From positions 335,700 through 399,699 of the forward strand of contig NZ_FNUY01000005.1 in NCBI RefSeq assembly GCF_900108245.1: a DNA stretch of 64,000 nt, written 5' to 3'. Shown piece by piece: positions 46,649 to 56,031 of the stretch. A model generated the notes under the pieces. The model had not been told where the DNA came from. It saw nothing but the letters and a program-made list of their open reading frames with translations, and did no database searches. Each line of letters starts with the position of its first letter. Positions within the stretch are counted from its first letter, which is position 1. The DNA is from Allobosea lathyri (GTDB lineage Bacteria > Pseudomonadota > Alphaproteobacteria > Rhizobiales > Beijerinckiaceae). The position numbers and the translations under genes are program-made.

Positions 46649-46678
46649 TAGCCGCCTGGCGTCAGCGCCCGGCGGCTA
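46649..46678. terminator. Long hairpin at the rho / YyaL convergent junction
   Basis: TAGCCGCC-t-GGCG-loop-CGCC-c-GGCGGCTA gives twelve paired bases with one mismatch. The TCA in the loop is the stop codon of the minus-strand gene. There is no T run, so it may end transcripts jointly with Rho or stabilise them. Confidence 0.5.
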
Positions 46679-48662
46679 TCGCTTCAGCCAATCGATTCGG
46701 GTCCGTGACGGGCGGCAGGCAGCGCCCGGCAAAGCAGATGAAGGCGGCACCCTGCCCCGCCTGTCTCACCATCGCGGCCGCAGGATGGCCCGCCGGCAGG
46801 CTGTCCGGCTCAGGGCAATCGATCAGTATCGTCGTGGTGTAAGGCAGCTTACGAGCGGCAGCATGGAAGGCTGCGCGCTCCGGCCCCGCCAGAACGATCT
46901 CCGCGCCGTTTCGTAGGAGATCGTAGCCGTTCACAATCGAGCCATGTGCCAGCGCTGAGCGCGCGGCAGCGGCCAGTGCCGCATCCAGAAATCCGTCGGC
47001 CTCGTCACGATCCTCGTCGTTGCCCGTCTTGGCCGCGATGTGGATAAGATTGCTGGCATGCACGCCATTGGCGTTGGGGACAGCATCGTCATGAGTCGGC
47101 CTCGGTATGACCGGTAGGCCCACGCTATCCACCCGAGTCATACCAAGTAGCCCGGTATCCTGGCTACGGTAGTGCCGATCCAAGTGGCCCGACCAGCGTT
47201 TGGCGTCATCAAGGTAGTGCTGCTCGAATGTCGCGTCGTGGAGCGCCAGAGCCGCGTCGATCATGGCCGCGTGGTCCAGTGCGAAGCCCGGTTTGATCAA
47301 CCGGCCTTGCCGATAGGAATGCGCCAGGCCATCGCCATCGGCCATTGATTCGGCGACGAAATGGTAAGCCGACCTCGCAAGCCCCAAGCATTCCGGACGC
47401 TCCATCAATCCTGCGGAGCGTGCAAGCGCGGCGATCATCAACCCGTTCCAATCGGCAAGGATCTTGTCGTCGCGAGCCGGTGGGATACGTCTCGACCGGA
47501 TTTCCAGCAACCTGGCTCGGATCTGTGCGAGCTCGGCCTCTGTTGCGGCGTCAGGGTCGGGCATCTCCAGCCGGTTCAGGATGGTGACCTCTTCCCAATT
47601 GCCATGTGGCGTCACGTCGTAATGGTTCGCGAACAGATTGGCTTCGCCGGCCGTGAGATGTGTGGCGAGTTCTGCTGCGGTCCAGACGTAGAACTTGCCT
47701 TCGACACCCTCCGAATCCGCATCGAGGCTGGCGGCGAACGCGCCTTCCGGCAGCAGCATGTCGCGCTTGAGCCAGGTCACTATGCCTTCAGCCGCCGTCC
47801 GCGCGATCGGATCGCTGCTGCGGCTGACTTCGAGCGCATAGAGCCCGAGGAGCTGGGCATTGTCGTAAAGCATTTTCTCGAAATGCGGAGCGAGCCAGCG
47901 CTCGTCGACCGAGTAGCGCGCGAAGCCACCGCCGAGATGATCATGGATGCCACCTCGTGCCATCCGCTCCAAGGTCCGTGTCGCCGGCTCGAGCGTGCCT
48001 TGCGAGCCGGTTCGGGAGCCGTGCCGCCAGAGAAGCTCGACGAGACCAGGATTGGGAAATTTCGGCGCGCCCCGCAGGCCGCCATGGTGCGGATCGAAGG
48101 CCCGGGCTGTCTGCGCCGCGACAGCGTCGAGATCGGGTTCGCTGGACGAGCTAAAGTCAGACGCTTCGGCCTGCTTCAGCGCTGCGCCTATGGCGGCGGC
48201 GTTGCGTTCTATCCGCTCGGGATCCTGCTGGTGGATCGCGGCAAGCTGTCTGAGCACGGTGGTGAAGGCCGGGCGGCCGTGGCGCGCTTCGGGGGGGAAA
48301 TATGTGCCGCCCCAGAACGCATCGCCGCTGGGCGTCAGAAACATGGTCAGCGGCCAGCCACCCTGCTCGCCCAGACTGTGCAGCGCGGTCATATAGACAT
48401 GGTCGATGTCGGGCCGTTCCTCGCGGTCGACCTTGATGTTCACGAAGAGCTCGTTCATCACCGCGGCCGTCGCGGGGTCCTCGAAACTCTCATGCGCCAT
48501 GACGTGACACCAATGGCAGGCGGCGTAGCCGACGGAGAGCAGTATGGGTCTGCCGCTGCGCTTTGCCTCGGCAAAAGCGGCGTCGCTCCATTCCCACCAG
48601 TGGACGGGGTTGTCCTTATGTTGCAGCAGATAGGGGCTGGCGGCGTCGGCAAGGCGGTTCAT
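46662..48662 (-). CDS. Thioredoxin-domain protein (YyaL/spermatogenesis-associated 20 type)
   Basis: A 666-residue protein with an N-terminal thioredoxin-like domain (NRLADAASPYLLQHKDNPVHWW and GYAACHWCHVMAHESF, with a CHWC active-site-like motif). A long alpha/alpha-barrel part follows (PHFEKMLYDNAQLLGLYALE and DDKILADWNGLMIAAL). The function of the DUF255 family is not established; a cellobiose-2-epimerase-like fold is predicted for the C-terminal part. ATG 48662 is chosen, the beginning of the conserved region, 34 bases from divergent mnmE. Confidence 0.88.
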   Translation of the reverse strand: MNRLADAASPYLLQHKDNPVHWWEWSDAAFAEAKRSGRPILLSVGYAACHWCHVMAHESFEDPATAAVMNELFVNIKVDREERPDIDHVYMTALHSLGEQGGWPLTMFLTPSGDAFWGGTYFPPEARHGRPAFTTVLRQLAAIHQQDPERIERNAAAIGAALKQAEASDFSSSSEPDLDAVAAQTARAFDPHHGGLRGAPKFPNPGLVELLWRHGSRTGSQGTLEPATRTLERMARGGIHDHLGGGFARYSVDERWLAPHFEKMLYDNAQLLGLYALEVSRSSDPIARTAAEGIVTWLKRDMLLPEGAFAASLDADSEGVEGKFYVWTAAELATHLTAGEANLFANHYDVTPHGNWEEVTILNRLEMPDPDAATEAELAQIRARLLEIRSRRIPPARDDKILADWNGLMIAALARSAGLMERPECLGLARSAYHFVAESMADGDGLAHSYRQGRLIKPGFALDHAAMIDAALALHDATFEQHYLDDAKRWSGHLDRHYRSQDTGLLGMTRVDSVGLPVIPRPTHDDAVPNANGVHASNLIHIAAKTGNDEDRDEADGFLDAALAAAARSALAHGSIVNGYDLLRNGAEIVLAGPERAAFHAAARKLPYTTTILIDCPEPDSLPAGHPAAAMVRQAGQGAAFICFAGRCLPPVTDPNRLAEAIAAGR

Positions 48663-48696
48663 CGGCTGAGCTTTCCGGTCGGCAGAAAGAGCGACT

Positions 48697-50010
48697 ATGA
48701 GTGTATCTGATGCATATCCCACGATTGTGGCCTTGTCCTCGGCCGGAGGTCGGGCCGGCGTCGCAGTCGTCCGTATTTCCGGTCAACGGGTTCGATTCGT
48801 TCTCGAAACAATTGCGGGTACCATTCCACAGCCCCGACTGGCCGCGCTCCGTCGTTTGCGCGATGCAGCTGGCGACGCGATCGACAGCGCGCTTGTGCTC
48901 TATTTCCCGGGACCCGCCAGCTTTACGGGCGAGGATGTCGCGGAGTTTCACATTCACGGCTCGCGGGCCGTGCTGGCCCGATTGCTGTCCACGCTGACGC
49001 AACTATCCGGCGTCCGATTGGCCGAAGCGGGCGAATTCACCAGACGCGCCTTCGAGGCTGGCAAGCTGGACCTTGCGGCGGTCGAGGGACTTGCGGACCT
49101 GATCGATTCGGAAACGGAATGGCAGCGGCGACAGGCGCTCCGCCAAATGGAAGGCGCGCTCGGCGACGTCGCCTCGCAATGGCGGCTGCGCCTGGTCGAG
49201 GCCATGGCGCTGCTGGCGGCCGAGATTGACTTCTCGGATGAAGGGGATGTTTTCGGCCCGCTCGCCGACGACGCCCTGGCGATTGTCGCTATCGTCGCGG
49301 CCGAACTGCGAGCGGCGCTCGGTAGCTTCGGCATGGGGGAGCGGGTCCGCGAAGGCTTTGTGGTCGTTCTCGCAGGGGCTCCGAATGCCGGCAAGTCGAG
49401 CCTGCTGAATGCGCTGGCGCGGCGCGATGTGGCGATCGTGTCACCGATCGCCGGGACAACGCGCGATGCGATCGAGGTCAGGTTGGACCTAGCCGGCTTG
49501 CCGGTGATCCTTGTCGACACAGCAGGTCTGCGCGACAGCGACGACCCGATTGAGTCCGAAGGCGTAAGGAGGGCGCGGGCGCTGGTCGAGCGCGCCGATC
49601 TGGTCCTGAGCCTGCGCGCAACCGATTCGGACCCGGATCGAATGCGAAGCGATGTCAGGACCCTCCCGATCGCCACCAAGGCCGACCTCAATGGGTTGAT
49701 CCTGCCCGGCGAATTGCCGATTTCCGTCAAGACAGGCGCTGGAATCGAGGATCTTCTATCGGTTGTCGTCGACCGTCTTGGCGCAATCGCCAATCCGGAG
49801 CCGGCGCTGCTCACACGTGAACGCCACCGCGTAGCCGTCACCGACGCAATTCTGTCCCTGGAGCGGGCTATGGCAGCCGGCCACGGCCAGGCGGAGCTGT
49901 TGGCGGAAGATGTTCGCCTTGCGGTCGTTGCGCTTGAGCGACTGGTCGGTCGCATCGACGTAGAGGATGTTCTTGACCAGCTCTTTTCGGGATTCTGCAT
50001 CGGCAAGTAG
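48697..50010 (+). CDS. mnmE: tRNA modification GTPase MnmE
   Basis: With MnmG it installs the cmnm5 group on U34 of tRNAs. The N-terminal tetrahydrofolate-binding domain begins PTIVALSSAGGRAGVAVVRI. The embedded G domain has VVLAGAPNAGKSSLLNALAR (G1), GTTRD (G2) and DTAGLRDSDD (G3). The C-terminal CIGK motif closes the 437-residue protein (FSGFCIGK), with the catalytic cysteine. A parS site lies just after its stop; mnmG follows 78 bases on. Confidence 0.96.
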   Translation: MSVSDAYPTIVALSSAGGRAGVAVVRISGQRVRFVLETIAGTIPQPRLAALRRLRDAAGDAIDSALVLYFPGPASFTGEDVAEFHIHGSRAVLARLLSTLTQLSGVRLAEAGEFTRRAFEAGKLDLAAVEGLADLIDSETEWQRRQALRQMEGALGDVASQWRLRLVEAMALLAAEIDFSDEGDVFGPLADDALAIVAIVAAELRAALGSFGMGERVREGFVVVLAGAPNAGKSSLLNALARRDVAIVSPIAGTTRDAIEVRLDLAGLPVILVDTAGLRDSDDPIESEGVRRARALVERADLVLSLRATDSDPDRMRSDVRTLPIATKADLNGLILPGELPISVKTGAGIEDLLSVVVDRLGAIANPEPALLTRERHRVAVTDAILSLERAMAAGHGQAELLAEDVRLAVVALERLVGRIDVEDVLDQLFSGFCIGK

Positions 50011-50018
50011 GATCCCTC

Positions 50019-50034
50019 CGTTTCACGTGAAACG
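50019..50034. other. parS: parS site between mnmE and mnmG
   Basis: CGTTTCACGTGAAACG: the 14-base core GTTTCACGTGAAAC is perfect, 14 of 16 to the consensus. It is itself a perfect 16-base palindrome. Confidence 0.88.
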
Positions 50035-50088
50035 CTCGTGGAATCCGATAATCATTGACCTGAGAATCGGGGTTCGGTAGCGAAAGGC

Positions 50089-51981
50089 ATGTCTTACACT
50101 TCTGTCGAAAGCCGATATGACGTGATCGTCGTCGGCGGCGGCCATGCCGGCGTCGAGGCGGCTGCGGCGGCCGCGCGTCTGGGCGCGCGCACCGCGCTGG
50201 TGACGCATCAGATCGACACCATCGGCGTAATGTCCTGCAATCCCGCTATTGGCGGGCTGGGCAAGGGCCATCTCGTTCGCGAGATCGATGCGCTCGACGG
50301 TTTGATGGCGAGGGCTGCTGACCGCGCCGGCATCCAGTTCCGCATGCTCAACCGGCGCAAGGGCCCAGCCGTACGCGGGCCCAGAGCCCAGGCCGACCGC
50401 AAGCTCTATCGCCAGGCCATCCAGGATCTTCTTGCCGAGCAGGCAGATCTCGACCTGATCGAGGGTGAGGTGTTCGACCTCGATATCGAGCGCGGACAGG
50501 TCACGGGCGTCATTTTTGCCGACGGCCGTCGATTCGGTACCGGAACGGTTGTGCTGACCACAGGTACGTTCCTGCGGGGCTTGATCCATATCGGTGAATC
50601 GAAGATTCCGGCCGGGCGTGTCGGCGAAGCGCCTTCACTGGGACTGTCTGCGACGCTGGAGCGCTACGGTTTTCCGCTCGGAAGGCTCAAGACGGGCACG
50701 CCACCAAGGCTCGACGGCCGCACGATCGATTGGGCCTCACTGGAGATGCAGGCTGGCGATGATCCGCCGGAACCGTTCTCTGCGCTGACGCAGGCGATCA
50801 CGACGCCACAGATCTCCTGCGGCATCACGCGTACGACCTTGGCGACGCATGACCTGATCCGCGCCAATCTGCATCTTGCGCCGATGTTTTCAGGCCAGAT
50901 CGAAGGGCGCGGCCCGCGCTATTGCCCTTCGATCGAGGACAAGGTCGGCCGCTTCGGCGATCGTGACGGGCACCAGATCTTTCTGGAGCCGGAAGGCCTG
51001 GACGATCCCACGGTCTATCCCAACGGCATTTCGACCTCGCTGCCGGAGGATGTGCAGCTTGGCGTGCTCAAGACGATCCCGGGTCTCGAGCGGGCCGTCA
51101 TGCTCCGTCCCGGCTACGCGATCGAGTATGATTTCGTCGATCCGCGTGCCCTGAACAATACGCTGGAGACGCGGGCGGTAAGTGGTCTCTTCCTGGCTGG
51201 CCAGATCAATGGCACGACAGGCTATGAGGAGGCCGGGGCGCAAGGCCTGTTTGCCGGCCTCAACGCGGCAAGGCGGGCCGGTGGGGCCGATCCTGTCGTT
51301 CTGGAACGCACCACCTCTTATATCGGGGTGCTCGTCGACGACCTCGTCACCCGCGGCGTTACGGAACCGTATCGAATGTTCACCTCGCGGGCGGAATTTC
51401 GCCTGTCATTACGGGTGGATAATGCGGACGAGCGCCTGACGCCGCTGGGCTTGACGCTTGGCCTGGTCGGCTCGGCCCGAAAGGCCCAGTTCGACGAGCG
51501 CAGCATAGCGATCGAGGGACTGCGCAGCCGTCTCAAGAGCCTGTGGCTCACACCTCAGCAGGCCGATGCCGTGGGGCTTCAGCTCAACCGGGATGGTTTG
51601 AAGCGCAGCGCCTATCAGCTGCTGTCCTATCCCGATATCGGGATCGAGCGCCTTGCCGGCATATGGCCGGAACTTCAGGCCTTTTCGAAGTCGGTATCGG
51701 CGCGAGTGACCGCGGATGCCGTCTATGCGGTCTATCTTGATCGGCAGTCGGCGGAGATTCAGGCCTATCAGCGCGATCAGGCCTTGAAGGTCCCGGCGGA
51801 CCTCGATCTGAACGGAATTTCGGGCCTGTCCAACGAATTGAAGGCCAAGCTGGCGAGCGAGCGGCCCGCCGATCTGGCTCAGGCTGGGCGGATCGAGGGC
51901 ATGACGCCGGCCGCGCTGACCCTGCTAGCCGCGCATGCGCGGCGCGGTCGTCGATCGCAACCTGTTGAATCGGTCGCGTGA
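50089..51981 (+). CDS. mnmG: tRNA uridine-5-carboxymethylaminomethyl(34) synthesis enzyme MnmG
   Basis: FAD-dependent partner of MnmE, 630 residues. The FAD-binding N-terminus is [24 protein letters not shown], then [20 protein letters not shown] and [20 protein letters not shown]. The second GidA signature [22 protein letters not shown] segment is present ([17 protein letters not shown]). It follows mnmE and precedes rsmG on the same strand, in the origin-proximal order shared by many bacteria. Confidence 0.96.
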   Translation: MSYTSVESRYDVIVVGGGHAGVEAAAAAARLGARTALVTHQIDTIGVMSCNPAIGGLGKGHLVREIDALDGLMARAADRAGIQFRMLNRRKGPAVRGPRAQADRKLYRQAIQDLLAEQADLDLIEGEVFDLDIERGQVTGVIFADGRRFGTGTVVLTTGTFLRGLIHIGESKIPAGRVGEAPSLGLSATLERYGFPLGRLKTGTPPRLDGRTIDWASLEMQAGDDPPEPFSALTQAITTPQISCGITRTTLATHDLIRANLHLAPMFSGQIEGRGPRYCPSIEDKVGRFGDRDGHQIFLEPEGLDDPTVYPNGISTSLPEDVQLGVLKTIPGLERAVMLRPGYAIEYDFVDPRALNNTLETRAVSGLFLAGQINGTTGYEEAGAQGLFAGLNAARRAGGADPVVLERTTSYIGVLVDDLVTRGVTEPYRMFTSRAEFRLSLRVDNADERLTPLGLTLGLVGSARKAQFDERSIAIEGLRSRLKSLWLTPQQADAVGLQLNRDGLKRSAYQLLSYPDIGIERLAGIWPELQAFSKSVSARVTADAVYAVYLDRQSAEIQAYQRDQALKVPADLDLNGISGLSNELKAKLASERPADLAQAGRIEGMTPAALTLLAAHARRGRRSQPVESVA

Positions 51982-51984
51982 TCC

Positions 51985-52628
51985 GTGACTGTTGAAAACG
52001 CCGGCCGTCAGCGCGCTTTGCGCTTGACTCCTGTTTCACGTGAAACAGAGGAACGCCTGGAACTGCTCGTATCGGAATTGGTGCGCTGGCAGGCTGCAAA
52101 AAACCTGGTTTCCTCGTCGACATTGCGCGACGTTTGGACCCGCCATATTGCCGACTCGCTTCAGCTCCATAGCTTAGCGCCAGAGGCCGCGAACTGGCTC
52201 GATCTTGGCTCTGGCGGGGGGTTTCCCGGGTTGGTGATCGGGATTTGCCTTGCGGAAAAAGCTAATGGGCATATCGATCTCGTCGAGAGCAATAGCCGCA
52301 AATGCGCTTTCCTGCGACATGCGGCGCGGATAACCGGCGCTCCGGTCACAGTTCACTGCGCTCGGATCGAGGATGTGATCGCTGACTTCGTCGGGACGGT
52401 CGATGTGGTCACGGCTCGCGCCCTTGCTCCGCTGCCTCTTCTGCTGGGCTGGTGCGAACAGTTGTTGAGAACTGGCACGATGGGGCTTTTTCCCAAGGGA
52501 CAACATCTAGACGCTGAATTGACCGAAGCGTCTAAATATTGGATGATTCAGGCATCGACGGTTTCCTCCGTGACAGATGATGCCGCCCGGATCCTGCTGG
52601 TTCGCGCGGCCGAGAAACGGGCCGATTC

Positions 52629-52632
<4 letters not shown>
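51985..52632 (+). CDS. rsmG: 16S rRNA (guanine(527)-N7)-methyltransferase RsmG
   Basis: SAM-dependent methyltransferase for G527 of 16S rRNA, 215 residues. SAM motif I is WLDLGSGGGFPGLVIGI, then IDLVESNSRKCAFLRHAA and VTARALAPL. The start is GTG 51985, four bases after mnmG. Codons 16-22 (PVSRETE) overlay a perfect parS, so this stretch carries both protein and DNA information. The stop overlaps the parA start by four bases. Confidence 0.95.
52032..52047. other. parS: Perfect parS site inside rsmG
   Basis: TGTTTCACGTGAAACA, 16 of 16 to the consensus, extended to a perfect 18-base palindrome at 52031-52048. It lies 582 bases upstream of parA. Confidence 0.95.
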
Positions 52633-53459
<827 letters not shown>

Positions 53460-53488
53460 GCCTAGTGTAGAGATTGACGAGGATGGCT

Positions 53489-54367
53489 ATGGCCGAAGAA
53501 CAGGGGCGTTCACGCCTTGGCCGCGGTCTGGCGGCATTGATCGGTGATGTCGGCGACGAGATCGGCGCGCTCGACAGGGCTCGCGGCCAGCGCCGCGTTC
53601 CCGTCGAATTCCTGCGTCCCAGCGCGCGAAATCCGCGTCGAACCTTCGGCGAGGACGATCTCGAAGAGCTGACGGCGTCAGTCCGAGAGCGAGGTATCCT
53701 GCAGCCGATCATCGTGCGGCCCATCTCGGGCATGCTCGACGCTTACGAGATCATCGCCGGCGAGCGTCGCTGGCGCGCCGCGCAGCGCGCTGGCCTGCAT
53801 GACGTTCCGATCATCCTGGTCGAGGCCGATGATCGCGAGGCCCTCGAGATCGCGATCGTCGAGAACGTTCAGCGGACTGATCTCAATGCGATTGAGGAGG
53901 CGGCGGGCTACGAGCGCTTGATCGCCGAGTTCAGCTACACCCAGAACGATCTGGCTCGTGTTATCGGCAAAAGCCGCAGTCATGTCGCCAATACCCTGCG
54001 GTTGTCGAAGCTTCCAGAATCGGTTCGCCAGATGGTGAGCGAGGGAGCGGTCTCAGCCGGTCATGCCCGCGCGCTGCTATCTGTTTCGGACCCGGAACTG
54101 ATGGCTCGCAAGATCATCGATGAAGGCTTGAGCGTTCGCGATATCGAGCGGATCGTGCAGGATGAATCGCGCGGTGAGAGCAAAAGCGTTCCCGGCAAGC
54201 CGAAGGTCGATAAGGATCCCGATACCAGGGCTGTCGAGAAAGCGCTGGAGGAGGCGCTTGGCCTTTCCGTCTCGATCGTGCATCGGGCCAATGGCGGTGG
54301 CGAGATGAAGATCAGCTATAAGACGCTGGAACAGCTCGACGCCTTGTGCCGGCGCCTGAAGGCCTGA
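53489..54367 (+). CDS. parB: Chromosome partitioning protein ParB (Spo0J)
   Basis: CTPase and parS-binding protein, 292 residues. The ParB N-domain shows VPVEFLRPSARNPRRTF, then ILQPIIVRPI and the CTP-binding GERRWRAAQRAGL. The helix-turn-helix is YTQNDLARVIGKSRSHVANTLRL. The N-terminal RSRLGRGLAALIGD matches the ParA-stimulating peptide. I prefer ATG 53489, with GAGG seven bases upstream; a TTG at 53474 and an ATG at 53483 are in frame. Confidence 0.95.
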   Translation: MAEEQGRSRLGRGLAALIGDVGDEIGALDRARGQRRVPVEFLRPSARNPRRTFGEDDLEELTASVRERGILQPIIVRPISGMLDAYEIIAGERRWRAAQRAGLHDVPIILVEADDREALEIAIVENVQRTDLNAIEEAAGYERLIAEFSYTQNDLARVIGKSRSHVANTLRLSKLPESVRQMVSEGAVSAGHARALLSVSDPELMARKIIDEGLSVRDIERIVQDESRGESKSVPGKPKVDKDPDTRAVEKALEEALGLSVSIVHRANGGGEMKISYKTLEQLDALCRRLKA

Positions 54368-54436
54368 TTTGCTGTAGGTCTTTGATCTTGCAGCGGCTTA
54401 TTTCGAAGGCCGCATGACACTTTTCGGGTCGGTGCC

Positions 54437-55468
54437 TTATTCACTGCGACCGTTCGACCTAGCCAGCCTGGCCATCGTCCACAGCGCGCGCGTGGCGGTG
54501 GCCTTTCCCGTTTCGGCGTCCCGTCGTGTCGCAAGCGTCGCTGCGCCAAGCAGGCTTACAGCTTCGGTCAGCTTCGCGGTTGTCCAGCTGTTCAGCGCGG
54601 CTTCAGTCGTGGCGATACGGGGATAAGGCAGGCGCATCGTGGAGACCGCATCCTTCGCGCTGCGGCCGGCATCCATGCTTTGCCGGGCCTTCAGCAGCGC
54701 CAGGGCCTGACGCATGACCGCCCCGAGCATGACACCGGCATCAAGGCCCTCACTGCTCAGCTTGGCCTGGGCAAGATCGAGCGCCGGCATCTTTCCGGCG
54801 AATACGGCATCGACCAGCATGGCTTGTTCGCGTTGAGCGGTGTCACCGACCACCGCAGCAATATGATCCTCGCCGATGGCGCTATCCGATCCCGCGTAAA
54901 GCAGCAGCTTCTCGATTTCGCGCCGCGATGTCTGGCGATCCCCCCCCAGCAGGCTGGCCAGATGGTCGCGGCTGGCGCGGTCTATCGTCTTCCCCGCCGC
55001 CCGGATCATTTCGTCGATAATGCTGCTCAGATCGCGTGCGGCATCGCCATAGCAGGGCACTGCGAGCGCCGTACGGGCCTTCTCGCAGGCGGTACGCAGG
55101 GGATTGCTGCGCTGGAGGTCGCCGGCCTCGATGATGACGATGGCATCCCGGGAGGGCGTCGCCAGCAGCGGCTCGACGGCGGCCAGCAATGGCTTCGAGG
55201 TCGGCGAGACCCGAATTGCGCGGCGTCCGCCGAACAAGCCGATCGTATTGGCTTCATCGGCGAGCTTCAGCGGATCGGACGCGATATTGTCGCCGTCCAT
55301 GCGGACGAGTTGGAAGGCATCATTTGCGTCGTCGACATTGGCGCGGGCCAGCGCAGCAGCGCGCTCCGAGACCAGGCCGGCGTCAGGGCCGTAGATCAGC
55401 ACCAGCCGCCAGGCAGGGTCGAGCCGTGCCAGCGCTCGGTCGGCCTCATGAGCCTTGATAGAGGCCAT
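54437..55468 (-). CDS. holA: DNA polymerase III delta subunit
   Basis: Clamp-loader wrench subunit, 343 residues. The N-terminus MASIKAHEADRALARLDPAWRLVLIYGPDAGLVSERAA and the later RRAIRVSP and LLGGDRQTSRREIEKLLLYAG are typical of HolA. It converges with parB and is the last gene of leuS-lptE-holA, an operon order widely conserved in proteobacteria. Confidence 0.93.
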   Translation of the reverse strand: MASIKAHEADRALARLDPAWRLVLIYGPDAGLVSERAAALARANVDDANDAFQLVRMDGDNIASDPLKLADEANTIGLFGGRRAIRVSPTSKPLLAAVEPLLATPSRDAIVIIEAGDLQRSNPLRTACEKARTALAVPCYGDAARDLSSIIDEMIRAAGKTIDRASRDHLASLLGGDRQTSRREIEKLLLYAGSDSAIGEDHIAAVVGDTAQREQAMLVDAVFAGKMPALDLAQAKLSSEGLDAGVMLGAVMRQALALLKARQSMDAGRSAKDAVSTMRLPYPRIATTEAALNSWTTAKLTEAVSLLGAATLATRRDAETGKATATRALWTMARLARSNGRSE

Positions 55469-55479
55469 GACCTGTCCGA

Positions 55480-56031
55480 TCAGCCGGCGACGAGATCGGC
55501 TGCCATTTGCCCGCGAATGATTGTGGCGAGGTTCTTGGCAGCTCGCACCTGGGCGTCCCGCGCTGCGCGCACCGTGGCGAAACGCTGCGAGGAGCGCTCA
55601 TAGGGCGCGCGTACGACGCTGGTGCCTGAGGAGACGACTTCATCCGTGCCTGAGCGCGTCACCGTCCATGTGGCGGTCGCGATAAGAATAGCCGAATCGG
55701 CGCGGCCGTTGGTGTAGTCGACGGTGACGACTTCCAGAGACTCCGCGATCGTCGCGTTGAACTTCAAGCGCTTGGCCCGGTCGGGCTCGCCGCCGCCATC
55801 GAGCTCGAAGACCAGCTCATTGCGGAGATAGTGCCCGACCAGGCCCTTGATCTCGGGAATTTCGACATCCCGCAGGGCGTTTTTGACGCTGCCGCCGATG
55901 GTGCTGGTGGTGTTCTCGGCATAGAGCGGCTGAAAGCAGCCGCCAGCCAGTGCGGCCGACATCAGCGCGGCTGCGAGCAGGCTAAGGCGAGCCGGCGGAG
56001 CGCCACGCTTCTCGGTCTCAGGCAACGACAT
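55480..56031 (-). CDS. lptE: LPS-assembly lipoprotein LptE
   Basis: Outer-membrane lipoprotein that plugs LptD for LPS export, 183 residues. A signal sequence with lipobox ALAGGC (cysteine near residue 32) is followed by [11 protein letters not shown], the family start. The rest ([22 protein letters not shown]) fits alphaproteobacterial LptE. Its start overlaps the end of leuS by 14 bases and it precedes holA by 11 bases. Confidence 0.9.
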   Translation of the reverse strand: MSLPETEKRGAPPARLSLLAAALMSAALAGGCFQPLYAENTTSTIGGSVKNALRDVEIPEIKGLVGHYLRNELVFELDGGGEPDRAKRLKFNATIAESLEVVTVDYTNGRADSAILIATATWTVTRSGTDEVVSSGTSVVRAPYERSSQRFATVRAARDAQVRAAKNLATIIRGQMAADLVAG

